From CAZZKF01 sp964654995 (GTDB taxonomy: Bacteria; Pseudomonadota; Alphaproteobacteria; CAZZKF01): a DNA stretch of 48,761 nucleotides. The stretch lies in NCBI GenBank assembly GCA_964654995.1, contig CAZZKF010000011.1:1-48761 (forward strand). Direction: 5' to 3'. Both the position numbers and the translations under genes were made by a program. Shown piece after piece: positions 32,181 through 41,740 of the stretch; position 1 is the stretch's first letter, and each line of letters opens with the position of its first letter. The notes under the pieces are model-generated. The model had not been told where the DNA came from, did not search any database, and was given only the letters and a program-made list of their open reading frames with translations.

Positions 32181-33851
32181 ATGCTCCGCGGGCTGTCAAT
32201 ACGAGACATCGTTCTGATTGATCGCCTCGATCTGCCGCTCGGCCCCGGTCTTCTGGCCCTGACCGGCGAGACCGGCGCCGGCAAATCCATCCTGCTCGAT
32301 TCCCTCGGGCTGATCATGGGCGCGCGCGCCGATGCCCGGCTGGTCCGCGCCGGCACCGAGCGTGCCATCGTGGCCGCCGAGATCGAGCTGCCCGGCGAGC
32401 ATCCGGCCCGCGCCCTGCTCGACGACCAGGGGCTTGGCGAGGATGACGGCATGCTGGTCCTCCGCCGTGTCGTCGGCGCTGACGGGCGCAGCCGCGCCTT
32501 TGTCAACGATCAGCCGGTGAGCGCCGGTTTCCTGCGCCAGCTCGCGGCCACCCTGTTCGAGATCCATGGCCAGCACGGCGAACAGGGGCTGCTCGATCCG
32601 GGCAGCCACCGTGCCCTGCTGGATGCCTATGGCGACCTCGATAACCTGCGTGCCGAAGTCGCCGCCGCCCACAGGCGTTGCCGGGAGGCGGAGGCGGCCT
32701 TGGGTGAAGCCCGCACCGCCCTGGAGGCGGCGCGCGCCGACGAGGATTACCTGCGCCACGTCGTCGACGAACTCGATCAACTGGCCCCGCAGCCCGGCGA
32801 AGAGGCCGAACTGGCCGAAGCCCGCACGCTTGCCATGCACGGGGAGAAGCTGGCCGAAGCGATTGCCGCGGCGCTGTCCGAACTGGCCGGCGAGGACGGT
32901 GTGGATGCCCGCCTGCGCCGCGCTGCACGGGTCGTGGAAACGGTGGCTGGTCTTGCCGCCGGCCGGCTTGACGAGGCACTCCACGCCCTTGAGCGCGCCG
33001 CCATCGAGGCCAGCGAGGCAATCGATGCCTTGTCCGAGGCCGAAGGCCGTATCGAGTTCGACCCCCGCCGTCTGGAGGAACTGGAGGAGCGGCTGTTCGC
33101 GCTCCGCGCGGCGGCCCGCAAGCACGGCTGCGAGGTCGCCGAATTGCCGGCGGTGCGCGAGCGTTTCGCGGCGCGCCTCGCAGCGGTCGAGGAAGGCAGC
33201 CTGGGCCTGCGCGATCTGGAAGCGGCGGCGGCCGAGGCCCGTGCCGGTTTCCGCGCTGCGGCCGAACGGTTGACGGCGGCACGCACCAAAGCCGCGACGC
33301 GCCTCGATCAGGCGGTGATGGCCGAGCTTCGACCCCTGAAGCTTGAAAAGGCGGTGTTCGAGACCCGGCTGGAGCCGCTCGACGAGGCGGCCTGGAACGC
33401 CGAGGGCGCCGAGCGCGTGCGCTTCATGATTGCTACCAATCCCGGCAGCCCGCCGGGGCCGTTGGCGCGGATCGCCTCGGGCGGCGAGTTGTCGCGGATC
33501 ATGCTGGCGCTGCGTGTGGTGCTGGCCGGGCGCGCCGGCGTCGCCACGATGATTTTCGATGAGGTCGACCGCGGCATCGGCGGCGCCGTGGCCGATGCGG
33601 TCGGCGAGCGCCTTGCCCGTCTGGCTGGGGACGCCCAGGTTCTGGTGGTCACCCACTCGCCGCAGGTGGCGGCCCGCGCCGATGCCCACTGGCGGGTCGA
33701 CAAGCGCCCGGCCGAGAACGGTGCCCAGACCCGCACTGTCGTCGAGGTGCTCGACGAGGCGGCGCGTCATGAGGAAATCGCCCGCATGCTGGCCGGTGCC
33801 CGGGTGACCGACGAGGCCCGCGCCGCCGCCCGCAGCCTGATACAGGGCTGA
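32181..33851 (+). CDS. recN: DNA repair protein RecN
   Basis: SMC-like ATPase of 556 aa that organises broken DNA during recombinational repair. It has the N-terminal Walker A (LTGETGAGKSILLDSLGLI), long coiled-coil arms (residues about 150-400, rich in Glu/Ala/Arg), the signature ASGGELSRIMLALRV, and the Walker B region ATMIFDEVDRGIGGAVADAV, followed by VVTHSPQVAARAD. The ATG at 32181 follows TCTAGGA; TTG at 32172 is an alternative. It starts 12 nt after bamD and is followed by ligA four nt later, so the three are almost certainly co-transcribed. No LexA box is evident right before bamD or within its 3' end. Confidence 0.96.
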   Translation: MLRGLSIRDIVLIDRLDLPLGPGLLALTGETGAGKSILLDSLGLIMGARADARLVRAGTERAIVAAEIELPGEHPARALLDDQGLGEDDGMLVLRRVVGADGRSRAFVNDQPVSAGFLRQLAATLFEIHGQHGEQGLLDPGSHRALLDAYGDLDNLRAEVAAAHRRCREAEAALGEARTALEAARADEDYLRHVVDELDQLAPQPGEEAELAEARTLAMHGEKLAEAIAAALSELAGEDGVDARLRRAARVVETVAGLAAGRLDEALHALERAAIEASEAIDALSEAEGRIEFDPRRLEELEERLFALRAAARKHGCEVAELPAVRERFAARLAAVEEGSLGLRDLEAAAAEARAGFRAAAERLTAARTKAATRLDQAVMAELRPLKLEKAVFETRLEPLDEAAWNAEGAERVRFMIATNPGSPPGPLARIASGGELSRIMLALRVVLAGRAGVATMIFDEVDRGIGGAVADAVGERLARLAGDAQVLVVTHSPQVAARADAHWRVDKRPAENGAQTRTVVEVLDEAARHEEIARMLAGARVTDEARAAARSLIQG

Positions 33852-33855
33852 TCCG

Positions 33856-35958
33856 GTGGCTGACCTGCGCACCATTCCGGTTGCCGAGCTGAGCCGCGAT
33901 CAGGCGGCCCGGGAGCTTGCCCGCCTGGCCGCCGAGATCGCCGAGCACGACCGGCTTTACTATCAGCAAAGCGCGCCGCGCATTTCGGATGCCGAATATG
34001 ATGCCCTGAAGCGCCGCAATGCCGAGATCGAGACCCGCTTTCCCGACCTCATCCGCCCCGACAGCCCCAGCCGCCGGGTCGGTGCTCCGCCGGCCGCCGG
34101 CTTTGCCAAGGTGGCGCACACGCAGCCGATGCTGTCGCTGGACAATGCCTTCGACGAAACGGATGTGCGCGATTTTGTCGAGCGGGTGCGCCGCTTTCTG
34201 GGGCTCGCGACGGACGAGGTGCTGGAGATGGTGGCCGAGCCCAAGATCGACGGTGTGTCGGCGTCGCTGCGCTATGAAGCGGGGCGCATGATTTTGGGGC
34301 TTACCCGCGGCGACGGGCGCATCGGTGAGGACATCACCGCGAATTTGCGCACCGTCGGCGATATCCCGCAGGTCCTGAGCACCGCCGACGTGCCCGACGT
34401 CATCGAGGTCCGCGGCGAGGTCTACATGCGCCATTCCGATTTCGCGGCGCTCAACGAGGCCCAGGAGAAGGCCGGCAAGCCGCCGTTCGCCAATCCCCGC
34501 AATGCCGCATCCGGCTCCCTGCGCCAGCTCGATCCCGCGGTGACCGCATCGCGCCCGTTGCATTTCTTCGCCTATGCCTGGGGCGAGATCAGCACCCGCC
34601 CGGCCGATCGCCACAGCGCCATGCTGGAACGCCTGGCCGGCTGGGGCTTTGTCGTCAATCCGCTGGTACGGTTGTGCGCCGATGTCGAGGCCCTGCTCGC
34701 CTATCACCGCGACCTGGCCGAACGCCGCGCCGATCTCGACTACGACATCGACGGGGCAGTCTACAAGGTCGACCGGCTCGACTGGCAGGAACGGCTGGGC
34801 ACCGTCGCCCGGGCGCCGCGCTGGGCGATCGCCCACAAGTTCCCGGCCGAACAGGCGACGACGGTGCTCGAGGACATCGAAATCCAGGTCGGGCGCACCG
34901 GCGCGCTGACCCCGGTGGCCAAGCTCCGCCCGGTCACCGTCGGCGGCGTCGTGGTCTCCAACGCAACGCTGCACAACGAAGACGAGATCGCCCGCAAGGA
35001 CGTGCGCATCGGTGATACCGTCATCGTCCAGCGGGCCGGCGATGTCATTCCGCAGGTCGTCGCGGTGGTGCCGGAAAAACGCCCTGCAGACGCCAAACCC
35101 TTCGCCTTCCCCGAGGTCTGCCCGGTCTGCGGCAGCCATGCCGAGCGCGAAGAAGGCGAGGCGGTGCGCCGCTGCACCGGCGGCCTCATCTGCCCGGCCC
35201 AGCGGGTCGAGCGCCTGCGCCATTTCGTCTCGCGCAATGCCTTCGATATCGAGGGGCTGGGCGAGAAGCAGATTGCCCTGTTCTGGGACAAGGGGCTGAT
35301 CGAGACGCCGGCCGATATCTTCACGCTGGAGGCGCGCGAGCAAGCGGGCGAGATCGATCTCGCCGGGCTCGAGGGCTGGGGCGAGCTCTCGGTCGCCAAT
35401 CTGTTCCGGGCGATTGCCGATCGCCGCCGCATTTCACTCGACCGGTTCATCTATGCGCTCGGCATCCGCCATGTCGGCCAGGAGGTGGCGCGGCTGCTGG
35501 CCAGCAACTTCGGCTCGCTCGAGGCTCTGGTGGCGGCGGCACGGGCCGCCGAGCCGCGCACTGGCGAGGCCTGGGAGAGCTTTCTGGCGATCGACGGCAT
35601 CGGCCCGCGGATCGCCGAATCGCTGATCGACTTTTTTGCCGAGCCCCACAACCGCGAGGTCGTCGAACATTTGGCCCGTGAGGTTGAGGTGGAGGATTTC
35701 GAGGCGCCGGAGAGCGACTCGCCGATCGCCGGCAAGACCATCGTCTTTACCGGCACATTGGAGCGGATGACGCGGGCCGAAGCCAAGGCCCGGGCCGAGG
35801 CGCTGGGCGCCCGGGTTTCGGGCTCGGTATCCAAAAAAACCGATCTGGTGGTGGCCGGACCCGGCGCCGGCTCCAAGCTGAAAAAAGCCCAGGAACTGGG
35901 GGTCGCCGTTCTCGAGGAGGAGGCCTGGCTTGATCTGATCGGGCGGGCCGGCTCATGA
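33856..35958 (+). CDS. ligA: NAD-dependent DNA ligase LigA
   Basis: Replicative and repair NAD+-dependent ligase of 700 aa. Adenylation-domain motif I carries the nucleophilic Lys in AEPKIDGVSASLRYE; upstream are YYQQSAPRISDAEYDAL and the nicotinamide-binding Ia region. An OB fold follows (VGRTGALTPVAKLRPV), then a four-Cys zinc finger (CPVCGSH.ERE, CTGGLICPAQ), helix-hairpin-helix repeats and a C-terminal BRCT domain (GKTIVFTGTLERMTRAEAK, VSKKTDLVVAG.GAGSK). GTG is the start (33856), four nt after recN. The stop overlaps the next start (ATGA). This is a complete ligase of normal length. Confidence 0.98.
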   Translation: MADLRTIPVAELSRDQAARELARLAAEIAEHDRLYYQQSAPRISDAEYDALKRRNAEIETRFPDLIRPDSPSRRVGAPPAAGFAKVAHTQPMLSLDNAFDETDVRDFVERVRRFLGLATDEVLEMVAEPKIDGVSASLRYEAGRMILGLTRGDGRIGEDITANLRTVGDIPQVLSTADVPDVIEVRGEVYMRHSDFAALNEAQEKAGKPPFANPRNAASGSLRQLDPAVTASRPLHFFAYAWGEISTRPADRHSAMLERLAGWGFVVNPLVRLCADVEALLAYHRDLAERRADLDYDIDGAVYKVDRLDWQERLGTVARAPRWAIAHKFPAEQATTVLEDIEIQVGRTGALTPVAKLRPVTVGGVVVSNATLHNEDEIARKDVRIGDTVIVQRAGDVIPQVVAVVPEKRPADAKPFAFPEVCPVCGSHAEREEGEAVRRCTGGLICPAQRVERLRHFVSRNAFDIEGLGEKQIALFWDKGLIETPADIFTLEAREQAGEIDLAGLEGWGELSVANLFRAIADRRRISLDRFIYALGIRHVGQEVARLLASNFGSLEALVAAARAAEPRTGEAWESFLAIDGIGPRIAESLIDFFAEPHNREVVEHLAREVEVEDFEAPESDSPIAGKTIVFTGTLERMTRAEAKARAEALGARVSGSVSKKTDLVVAGPGAGSKLKKAQELGVAVLEEEAWLDLIGRAGS

Positions 35959-36671
35959 ACCTGGCGCGCTTCCGGGTCTTCAGCTTCGATTGCTACGGCA
36001 CGCTGATTGACTGGGAGTGCGGCATCCTCGCCGCCCTGCGCCCGTGGCTCGAGCGGGAAGGCGCGGCCATTGCCGATGACGAGATTTTGGCCCGCTTCGC
36101 CCATTTTGAGCCCATCGAGCAGCAGACGGCACCGGAGCTGACTTATCCGCAGATTCTCGCCCGCGTCCATGCCGCGATGGCCCGCGAATGGCAGCTTCGT
36201 GCAGAGCCTGAGGACGCCGCCCGCTTCGCCGCCTCGATCGCCGACTGGCCGCCATTTGCCGATACCGGCACTGCGCTTGCGACGCTCAAGGGGCGGGTGC
36301 GGCTTGTGGTGCTCTCGAACGTCGATCGCGCCTCCTTTGCACGCACCGAGGCGCGGCTCGGCGTTAAATTCGATGACGTGTTCACCGCCCAGGACATCGG
36401 GGCCTACAAGCCGGACCCGCGGACTTTCGAGTATCTGCTGGCGCGCCTTGGCGCAAAGGGGTTCGAACCCGGTGACATTCTGCATGTCGCCCAGAGCCTC
36501 TATCACGATCATGTGCCGGCCAAGGCCTTGGGGCTGGCTACCTGCTGGGTCGATCGCGGCCGCGGTCCGGGCGGTGCGGTTCAGGCGCCTGAGGTCGCGG
36601 TCACCCCTGATCTCCGGGTTCGGGACTTGGCCGAACTTGTGGCTCTCTACCGCCGGGCGATCAGCGGCTGA
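35955..36671 (+). CDS. HAD-superfamily hydrolase (haloacid dehalogenase type II-like)
   Basis: Cytosolic hydrolase of 238 aa. The HAD nucleophile motif FDCYGTLIDWE is at residues 10-20 (nucleophile Asp), motif II is VVLSNVDRASF, and motif III/IV includes QDIGAYKPDPRTF with the conserved Lys and downstream acidic residues. DCYGTL (with Tyr after Asp-Cys) is the pattern of the type II haloacid dehalogenase subfamily, but many members are phosphatases, and the true substrate is unknown. The ATG overlaps the ligA stop by four bases, so it is translationally coupled. It converges with prmA, overlapping by 11 bp. Confidence 0.9.
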   Translation: MNLARFRVFSFDCYGTLIDWECGILAALRPWLEREGAAIADDEILARFAHFEPIEQQTAPELTYPQILARVHAAMAREWQLRAEPEDAARFAASIADWPPFADTGTALATLKGRVRLVVLSNVDRASFARTEARLGVKFDDVFTAQDIGAYKPDPRTFEYLLARLGAKGFEPGDILHVAQSLYHDHVPAKALGLATCWVDRGRGPGGAVQAPEVAVTPDLRVRDLAELVALYRRAISG

Positions 36672-37560
36672 GCAGCAGGGTCACCCATTTGCCGAGCGCG
36701 ATGCGGCGGATGAGGCGCAGTCCCAGCGCGCGATAGCGGTTGAGCACGCCGATCGCCTGATCCTCCAGAATGCCCGAGAGCACGATACGCCCGCCGGGCG
36801 CCAGCCTTGCGACCAGCCCGGGTGCCAGATCGTGAAGCACATTGGCGAGGATGTTGGCGGTGATCAGATCAAAGGGCGCGGGGTTGCGGATCGCCGCATG
36901 GTCGGGGGTGCCGGCATGCACCACCCGGATGCGCCCGCCAACCCACCCCTGGAGCCGGTTGACGGCAGCGTTGCGGGCGGTCACCGCAACCGCGTCGGCG
37001 TCGATATCGGCGGCGATCACGCTTGCCGGCCACAGCCGGGCAATCGCCAGCGCCAGCAGCCCCGAGCCACAGCCTATATCCAGCGCGCGGGCCACGCGCC
37101 GGCGCCGGGCCAGTTCTTCAAGGGCGATCAGGCACCCCTGGGTGCTGGCATGATGGCCGGTGCCAAAGGCAAGCCCGGCATTGATGCGCAAGGGCAGAAC
37201 GCCGGCCGGCACCTGCGCGGCCTGGTGATCCTGATAGACGAAAAACCGGCCAATGCGCACCGGCGGCAGCTTTTCCTGCGAGGCGGCGACCCAGTCGGTG
37301 CCCGCCAGTTCCGCAATGTCGAGACCGTCGGCGGCAATGCCGATGGTGCGAAGGTCGCGGATCAGACGGACGGCATCGGGCCGAGCCGCGAACAGGGCCT
37401 CGATACGGCACAGGTCCGCATCCTCGTCTTCGAAAAAGGTGGACAGCGCCAGCACCGGGCCTTCGGGCGCGCGTTCACGCCTCTCGAACAGGCGCTCGAG
37501 GCGCTCGATCCGGGAGCGCGGCACCCGCAAGGTGACCTGCCACATCGCCCCTTCGCTCAT
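36661..37560 (-). CDS. prmA: Ribosomal protein L11 methyltransferase PrmA
   Basis: SAM-dependent enzyme of 299 aa that methylates ribosomal protein L11. The N-terminal recognition domain leads to INAGLAFGTGHHASTQGCL, a PrmA hallmark, then the SAM motif ALDIGCGSGLLALAI, IAADIDADAV, and FDLITANILANVLHDLAP, which replaces the NPPY-type motif of other methyltransferases. The first residue position matches the usual short PrmA N-terminus. It begins three nt after the uvrD stop on the same strand, so the two are probably co-transcribed. Confidence 0.95.
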   Translation of the reverse strand: MSEGAMWQVTLRVPRSRIERLERLFERRERAPEGPVLALSTFFEDEDADLCRIEALFAARPDAVRLIRDLRTIGIAADGLDIAELAGTDWVAASQEKLPPVRIGRFFVYQDHQAAQVPAGVLPLRINAGLAFGTGHHASTQGCLIALEELARRRRVARALDIGCGSGLLALAIARLWPASVIAADIDADAVAVTARNAAVNRLQGWVGGRIRVVHAGTPDHAAIRNPAPFDLITANILANVLHDLAPGLVARLAPGGRIVLSGILEDQAIGVLNRYRALGLRLIRRIALGKWVTLLLSR

Positions 37561-37563
37561 GGT

Positions 37564-39843
37564 TCAGGCTGGTTTGACGAAGGAATCGACAACCCGTTTC
37601 CGGCCGGCCTTCTCGAAGGCGATTTCGAGCTTGTTGCCATCCACCGCAGCGACCCGGCCGTAGCCGAACTTCTGATGGAAGATGCGCTCGCCGACGCGGT
37701 AATTGGAGGTCTCGCCGATTGGTTGCTCGGCAATCACCTCGGCGGTGGCCTCGATCAGCCGCGGCGCCCGGCGGCCCTTGCCGCGGCGCGTCCGCCGGCG
37801 GTTGAAATCGGCAAAGGGCAGGTGGTTGGGGGCCGAAAAGTCGCGCCCGCCGGCGTAAACCCCCTGGGCCGAGACCCGCTCGACATGTTCGTCCGGCAAT
37901 TCGTCGAGAAAGCGCGACGGCATCGATGACTGCCACTGGCCATAGACCTGACGGTTGGCGGCAAAGGTGATGAACACCCGTTTGCGGGCCCGCGTAATCC
38001 CGACGTAGGCGAGCCGGCGCTCCTCTTCGAGCGCCGCCGCACCACCCTCGTCGAGGGCGCGCTGATGGGGAAACAGGGACTCCTCCCAACCGGGCAGGAA
38101 GACGGTGTCGAATTCCAGCCCCTTGGCGGCATGCAGCGTCATCAGGCTGACCTTTTCGGTGTCCTCGGCCTCGTCCACATCCATCACCAGGCTGACGTGC
38201 TCGAGGAAGCCGGCGAGGTTTTCGAACGCTTCCATGGCGCGCACCAGTTCGCCGAGGTTCTCGAGGCGCCCCGGCGCGTCCGGTGAGCGGTCGTTCTGCC
38301 ACATCTCGGTATAGCCGGATTCATCGAGCACGATGCCGGCCAGCTCGGTATGCGGCACTTCCTCGGCCAGTTCCCGCCAGCGGGCAAAGCTCTCCAGCAG
38401 GTCACCCAGCGCGCTGCGGGCGCGCCCCGGAAGCTCATCCGTGGTCACCAGCACCTGTGCGGCGCGCAGCAGCGACATGTTGCCGGCCCGCGCGGTGCGG
38501 TGCAGGGCCTGCAGGCTCGCCTTGCCGATGCCGCGGCGCGGCGTGTTGATGATGCGCTCGAAGGCCAGATCGTCGTCGGGCTGGGCGATCACCCGCAAGT
38601 ACGCGATGGCATCACGGATCTCGGCGCGTTCATAGAACCGGGCGCCGCCGATCACCTGATAGGGAATGCCGAGCGTCATCAGCCGCTCTTCGATGGGCCG
38701 GGTCTGAAAGCCGGCCCGCACCAGCGCCGCCATCTCGGCCAGCGATTCGCCCTGGCGCTGCAAAGCCTCGATCTCGTCGCCGATCACCCGGGCTTCCTCT
38801 TCGCCGTCCCAGACGCCGCGCACAACCGGTTTTTCGCCCTCTGTGATGTCGGTCCACAGGGTCTTGCCCAAGCGTCCGCGATTGGCGGCAATCAGCCCCG
38901 AGGCGGCGGCCAGGATATGCGGGGTCGAGCGGTAATTGCGCTCGAGGCGAATGATGCGCGCGCCGTCGAAATCCTGCTCGAAGCGCAGGATGTTGCCGAC
39001 CTCGGCGCCGCGCCAGCCATAGATCGACTGGTCGTCGTCGCCGACACAGCAGATGTTCTTGTGGCGCCCGGCCAGCAGCCGCAGCCACAGGTACTGGGCG
39101 ACATTGGTGTCCTGATATTCGTCGACCAGAATGTAGCGGAACTGCTCCTGATAGCGGCGCAGCAGATCCTCATGCCCGCGCAACAGGCGCAAGGGTTGCA
39201 GCAGCAAGTCTCCGAAATCGGCGGCGTTCAGGGTCTTCAGGCGCTCCTGATAGGCCACGTACAGGGCCAGCGCCCGGCCATTGGCGTAAGCGCCGGCGTC
39301 TTCGGGCGGCACCTGATCGGGGGCCAGCCCGCGGTTCTTCCAGCGCTCGATCAGGCTGGCCAGGCCGCGTGCCGGCCAGCGCTTTTCGTCGATGTTGGCG
39401 TCCGCGATCAACTGCTTGAGCAGGCGCAACTGATCGTCGGCGTCGAGAATGGTGAAATTGGGTTTCAGTCCGGCAAGCTCGGCATGACGGCGCAGGAGCC
39501 GCGCGCCCATGGCATGAAAGGTGCCGAGCCAGTCGATGTTCTCAACGACGGGGCCGAGAACCTGGCCAACGCGCTCATACATCTCGCGCGCCGCCTTGTT
39601 GGTGAAGGTAACGGCGAGGACCTGCCAGGGCCGCGCCCGGCCGGTGGCGAGAATGTGCACCAGCCGCGTGGTCAGCGCCCGGGTCTTGCCGGTCCCCGCC
39701 CCGGCCAGCACCAGCACCGGACCATCCACGGTCAGCACCGCCTCGCGCTGGGCCTCGTTGAGCCCGTCGAGATAGGGCGCCGCCGGGGCGCTTTCGGCGG
39801 CACCGGGCACGAGCCGTTCAAGATCGAAATCGCTGGCGCTCAT
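37564..39843 (-). CDS. uvrD: UvrD/PcrA-type DNA helicase
   Basis: Superfamily 1A helicase of 759 aa used in nucleotide-excision and mismatch repair. Motifs are clear: Walker A LAGAGTGKTRALTTR, Walker B ILVDEYQDTN, motif III VGDDDQSIYGWRGAEVG, motif IV-like FERIINTPRRGIGKASL, and motif V/VI MTLHAAKGLEFDTVFL and VGITRARKRVFITF. The C-terminus (SNYRVGERIFHQKFGYGRV, then VDSFVKPA) is the Tudor-like domain of PcrA/UvrD that contacts RNA polymerase. A LexA-like box lies 36-50 bp upstream of the ATG, so SOS induction is likely. The next gene, prmA, starts three nt after its stop. Confidence 0.96.
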   Translation of the reverse strand: MSASDFDLERLVPGAAESAPAAPYLDGLNEAQREAVLTVDGPVLVLAGAGTGKTRALTTRLVHILATGRARPWQVLAVTFTNKAAREMYERVGQVLGPVVENIDWLGTFHAMGARLLRRHAELAGLKPNFTILDADDQLRLLKQLIADANIDEKRWPARGLASLIERWKNRGLAPDQVPPEDAGAYANGRALALYVAYQERLKTLNAADFGDLLLQPLRLLRGHEDLLRRYQEQFRYILVDEYQDTNVAQYLWLRLLAGRHKNICCVGDDDQSIYGWRGAEVGNILRFEQDFDGARIIRLERNYRSTPHILAAASGLIAANRGRLGKTLWTDITEGEKPVVRGVWDGEEEARVIGDEIEALQRQGESLAEMAALVRAGFQTRPIEERLMTLGIPYQVIGGARFYERAEIRDAIAYLRVIAQPDDDLAFERIINTPRRGIGKASLQALHRTARAGNMSLLRAAQVLVTTDELPGRARSALGDLLESFARWRELAEEVPHTELAGIVLDESGYTEMWQNDRSPDAPGRLENLGELVRAMEAFENLAGFLEHVSLVMDVDEAEDTEKVSLMTLHAAKGLEFDTVFLPGWEESLFPHQRALDEGGAAALEEERRLAYVGITRARKRVFITFAANRQVYGQWQSSMPSRFLDELPDEHVERVSAQGVYAGGRDFSAPNHLPFADFNRRRTRRGKGRRAPRLIEATAEVIAEQPIGETSNYRVGERIFHQKFGYGRVAAVDGNKLEIAFEKAGRKRVVDSFVKPA

Positions 39844-39878
39844 CGTTCGCTATATACCACGCAGCAGACCATTTTCGA

Positions 39879-39893
39879 GAACAAAATGCTAAC
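39879..39893 (-). promoter_or_regulatory. LexA-box-like site upstream of uvrD
   Basis: The minus strand reads GTTAGCATTTTGTTC, matching the alphaproteobacterial SOS box GTTC-N7-GTTC at seven of eight defined positions (GTTA for the first GTTC). It lies 36-50 bp upstream of the uvrD ATG, near TATATA-like -10 sequence at about 39851. Position and target gene both fit SOS control. Confidence 0.55.
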
Positions 39894-39916
39894 TTCCGTT
39901 GTATTCGGCGCCACGA

Positions 39917-41692
39917 TCAACGACCGCTTTCCTCGGCCTGGGCCTCGAGCAGCGCATGATTGTAGGCCAGCAGCACATCGGCCTGGCGCAGAATGCCAAC
40001 GACCTTGCGACTCTGCTCATCGTCGATCACCGGCAGAAACTCCTCGCCGCTGGCTTCGAGCTGACGCAACGCCTCTTCGAGGCTGTCGCCGGCCTTGAGT
40101 ACGACTGCCACCGGCCGCGCCATCTCGCCGGCGCGGACCGGCGTCTTGAACTCAGGGTCAAGGGCCATCTCGTTGATCTCGGAAAAGCCGATGACGCCGA
40201 CCAGGTGGCGGTCCTCGTCGACGACCACGAAATTGGCATGCGGCCGGCTCTGCAGCAGACGGCGCAAATCGCCGAGCGTGGCGTTCCGGTCGACGAACTC
40301 GAAGCGGTCCGAGATCAGCTCACCGACCCGGCGCCGGCACAGGATGTGACGCGCCCGGCCGCCGCTGAGATCGAGTCCGCGCTCGGCCAGTTGAGCATAG
40401 AAAAACGATTTCCCGAACCAGTAGTTGGTGATCAGGCTGGCAATCGCGGTTGCCACCATCAGCGCCACCGTGACCTGATAGTCGGCGGTCAGCTCGAAGA
40501 CGATCAGGATGGTCGAGATCGGCGCCCCCAGCACCGCCCCGGCGACCGCCCCCATGCCGACGATGGTATAGACGCCGGCCGATGACGCCTGCGCCGGAAA
40601 CGCCAGCGCCGCAAGCGTTCCGAACACGCCGCCGGTCATGGCGCCGAGCACCAGCGACGGGCTGAACACGCCGCCCCCGAAACCCGAGCCGAGGCTGATG
40701 ATGGTGGCGATCAGCTTGGCAATCAGTACCGCCAGCAGCATCTCAAGCACAAGCTGGCCCTTGAGTGCGGCATCGGTGGCCTCGTAGCCGACGCCCAGGA
40801 CATGGGGAAACTTGATGGCGATCAGACCGACCAGCAAGCCGCCGGCGGCCGGCAGCAGCCAGCGCGGCGCCGGCCAGCGGTCCTGGAAGCGCCAGGCGGC
40901 GCGGGTCCCGCGCAACAGGGCGACGGCAATGCCGGCGCAAACCACGCCGAGGAGCGCAAAGGCCGGGAACTCGAAAAACGAGACGATGCGGAAATCGGGC
41001 ACAATGAAGGCCGGGAAATCGCCGAAGTGAATCCGCGAGACAATGGTACCGGCGACGCTGGCCACGACGATCGGGGTAAAGGCATGCAGGGCGTAATGCC
41101 CCATCACCACCTCGAGAGCGAAAAAGACGCCGGCAATGGGGGCATTGAACGAAGCGGCGACGGCCGATGCGACGCCGCAGCCGAGCAGCGTGCGGGCCAG
41201 CGCCGGCGACAAATCCAGCCGTTCGGCCAGCCAGGCGGCCAGGGTCGCGCCGAGATGGACCACCGGGCCTTCGCGGCCGACCGAAGCGCCGACACCGATC
41301 GAGGCGGCCGAGGCGAAGGCGCTGGCGATGCCGGTACGCAGGGACATCCGGCCGTCGCGAAGAACGCTGGCTTCAATGACGTCGGCGACGCCATGAGGGC
41401 GGCGCTCGGGCAGGACATAATGAATGAACAGGCCGACAAGCGCACCGCCCGCCGTCGGCGCCAGCACCAGTTGCCACCACGGCAAGCCGGCGGCGCGGGT
41501 AAACACGTCCTCGCTGGAAAATCCCAGAAACCCGAGCTGCACCAGCGCAATCGCCTGGCGAAAGCCGATTGCCGCGTAAGCGACGACAACGCCGATGATC
41601 AATGCCAGAACGGCCAGCAGCACATGTTCGTTGGCCACCAGGCGGGCAAACGTCCGGGCGATCCGGTGCTGGTCTGAAGGCGGATGCGTCAT
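39917..41692 (-). CDS. CLC-type chloride channel/antiporter with CBS domains
   Basis: Inner-membrane CLC protein of 591 aa. The core has about ten helices, the gate motif GREGPVVHLGATLA with the gating Glu, and GGGVFSPSLVLGAMTGG for the third selectivity segment. The first selectivity helix reads HGVADVIE and not the GSGIP found in E. coli ClcA, a variation seen in a CBS-containing bacterial subgroup. A pair of CBS domains occupies the C-terminus (residues about 440-590), probably sensing nucleotides. Channel versus Cl-/H+ antiporter mode cannot be read from the sequence. It follows the pentapeptide gene by 48 nt on the same strand. Confidence 0.92.
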   Translation of the reverse strand: MTHPPSDQHRIARTFARLVANEHVLLAVLALIIGVVVAYAAIGFRQAIALVQLGFLGFSSEDVFTRAAGLPWWQLVLAPTAGGALVGLFIHYVLPERRPHGVADVIEASVLRDGRMSLRTGIASAFASAASIGVGASVGREGPVVHLGATLAAWLAERLDLSPALARTLLGCGVASAVAASFNAPIAGVFFALEVVMGHYALHAFTPIVVASVAGTIVSRIHFGDFPAFIVPDFRIVSFFEFPAFALLGVVCAGIAVALLRGTRAAWRFQDRWPAPRWLLPAAGGLLVGLIAIKFPHVLGVGYEATDAALKGQLVLEMLLAVLIAKLIATIISLGSGFGGGVFSPSLVLGAMTGGVFGTLAALAFPAQASSAGVYTIVGMGAVAGAVLGAPISTILIVFELTADYQVTVALMVATAIASLITNYWFGKSFFYAQLAERGLDLSGGRARHILCRRRVGELISDRFEFVDRNATLGDLRRLLQSRPHANFVVVDEDRHLVGVIGFSEINEMALDPEFKTPVRAGEMARPVAVVLKAGDSLEEALRQLEASGEEFLPVIDDEQSRKVVGILRQADVLLAYNHALLEAQAEESGR

Positions 41693-41740
41693 GCCGTCGA
41701 ACGGTGGGGTTGCCGGTTTTCCATCACCAGGTCCACGGCC

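Noticed and set aside
32196..33875. 559-aa open frame on the minus strand
   Set aside because: Shadow of recN; no recognisable domain.
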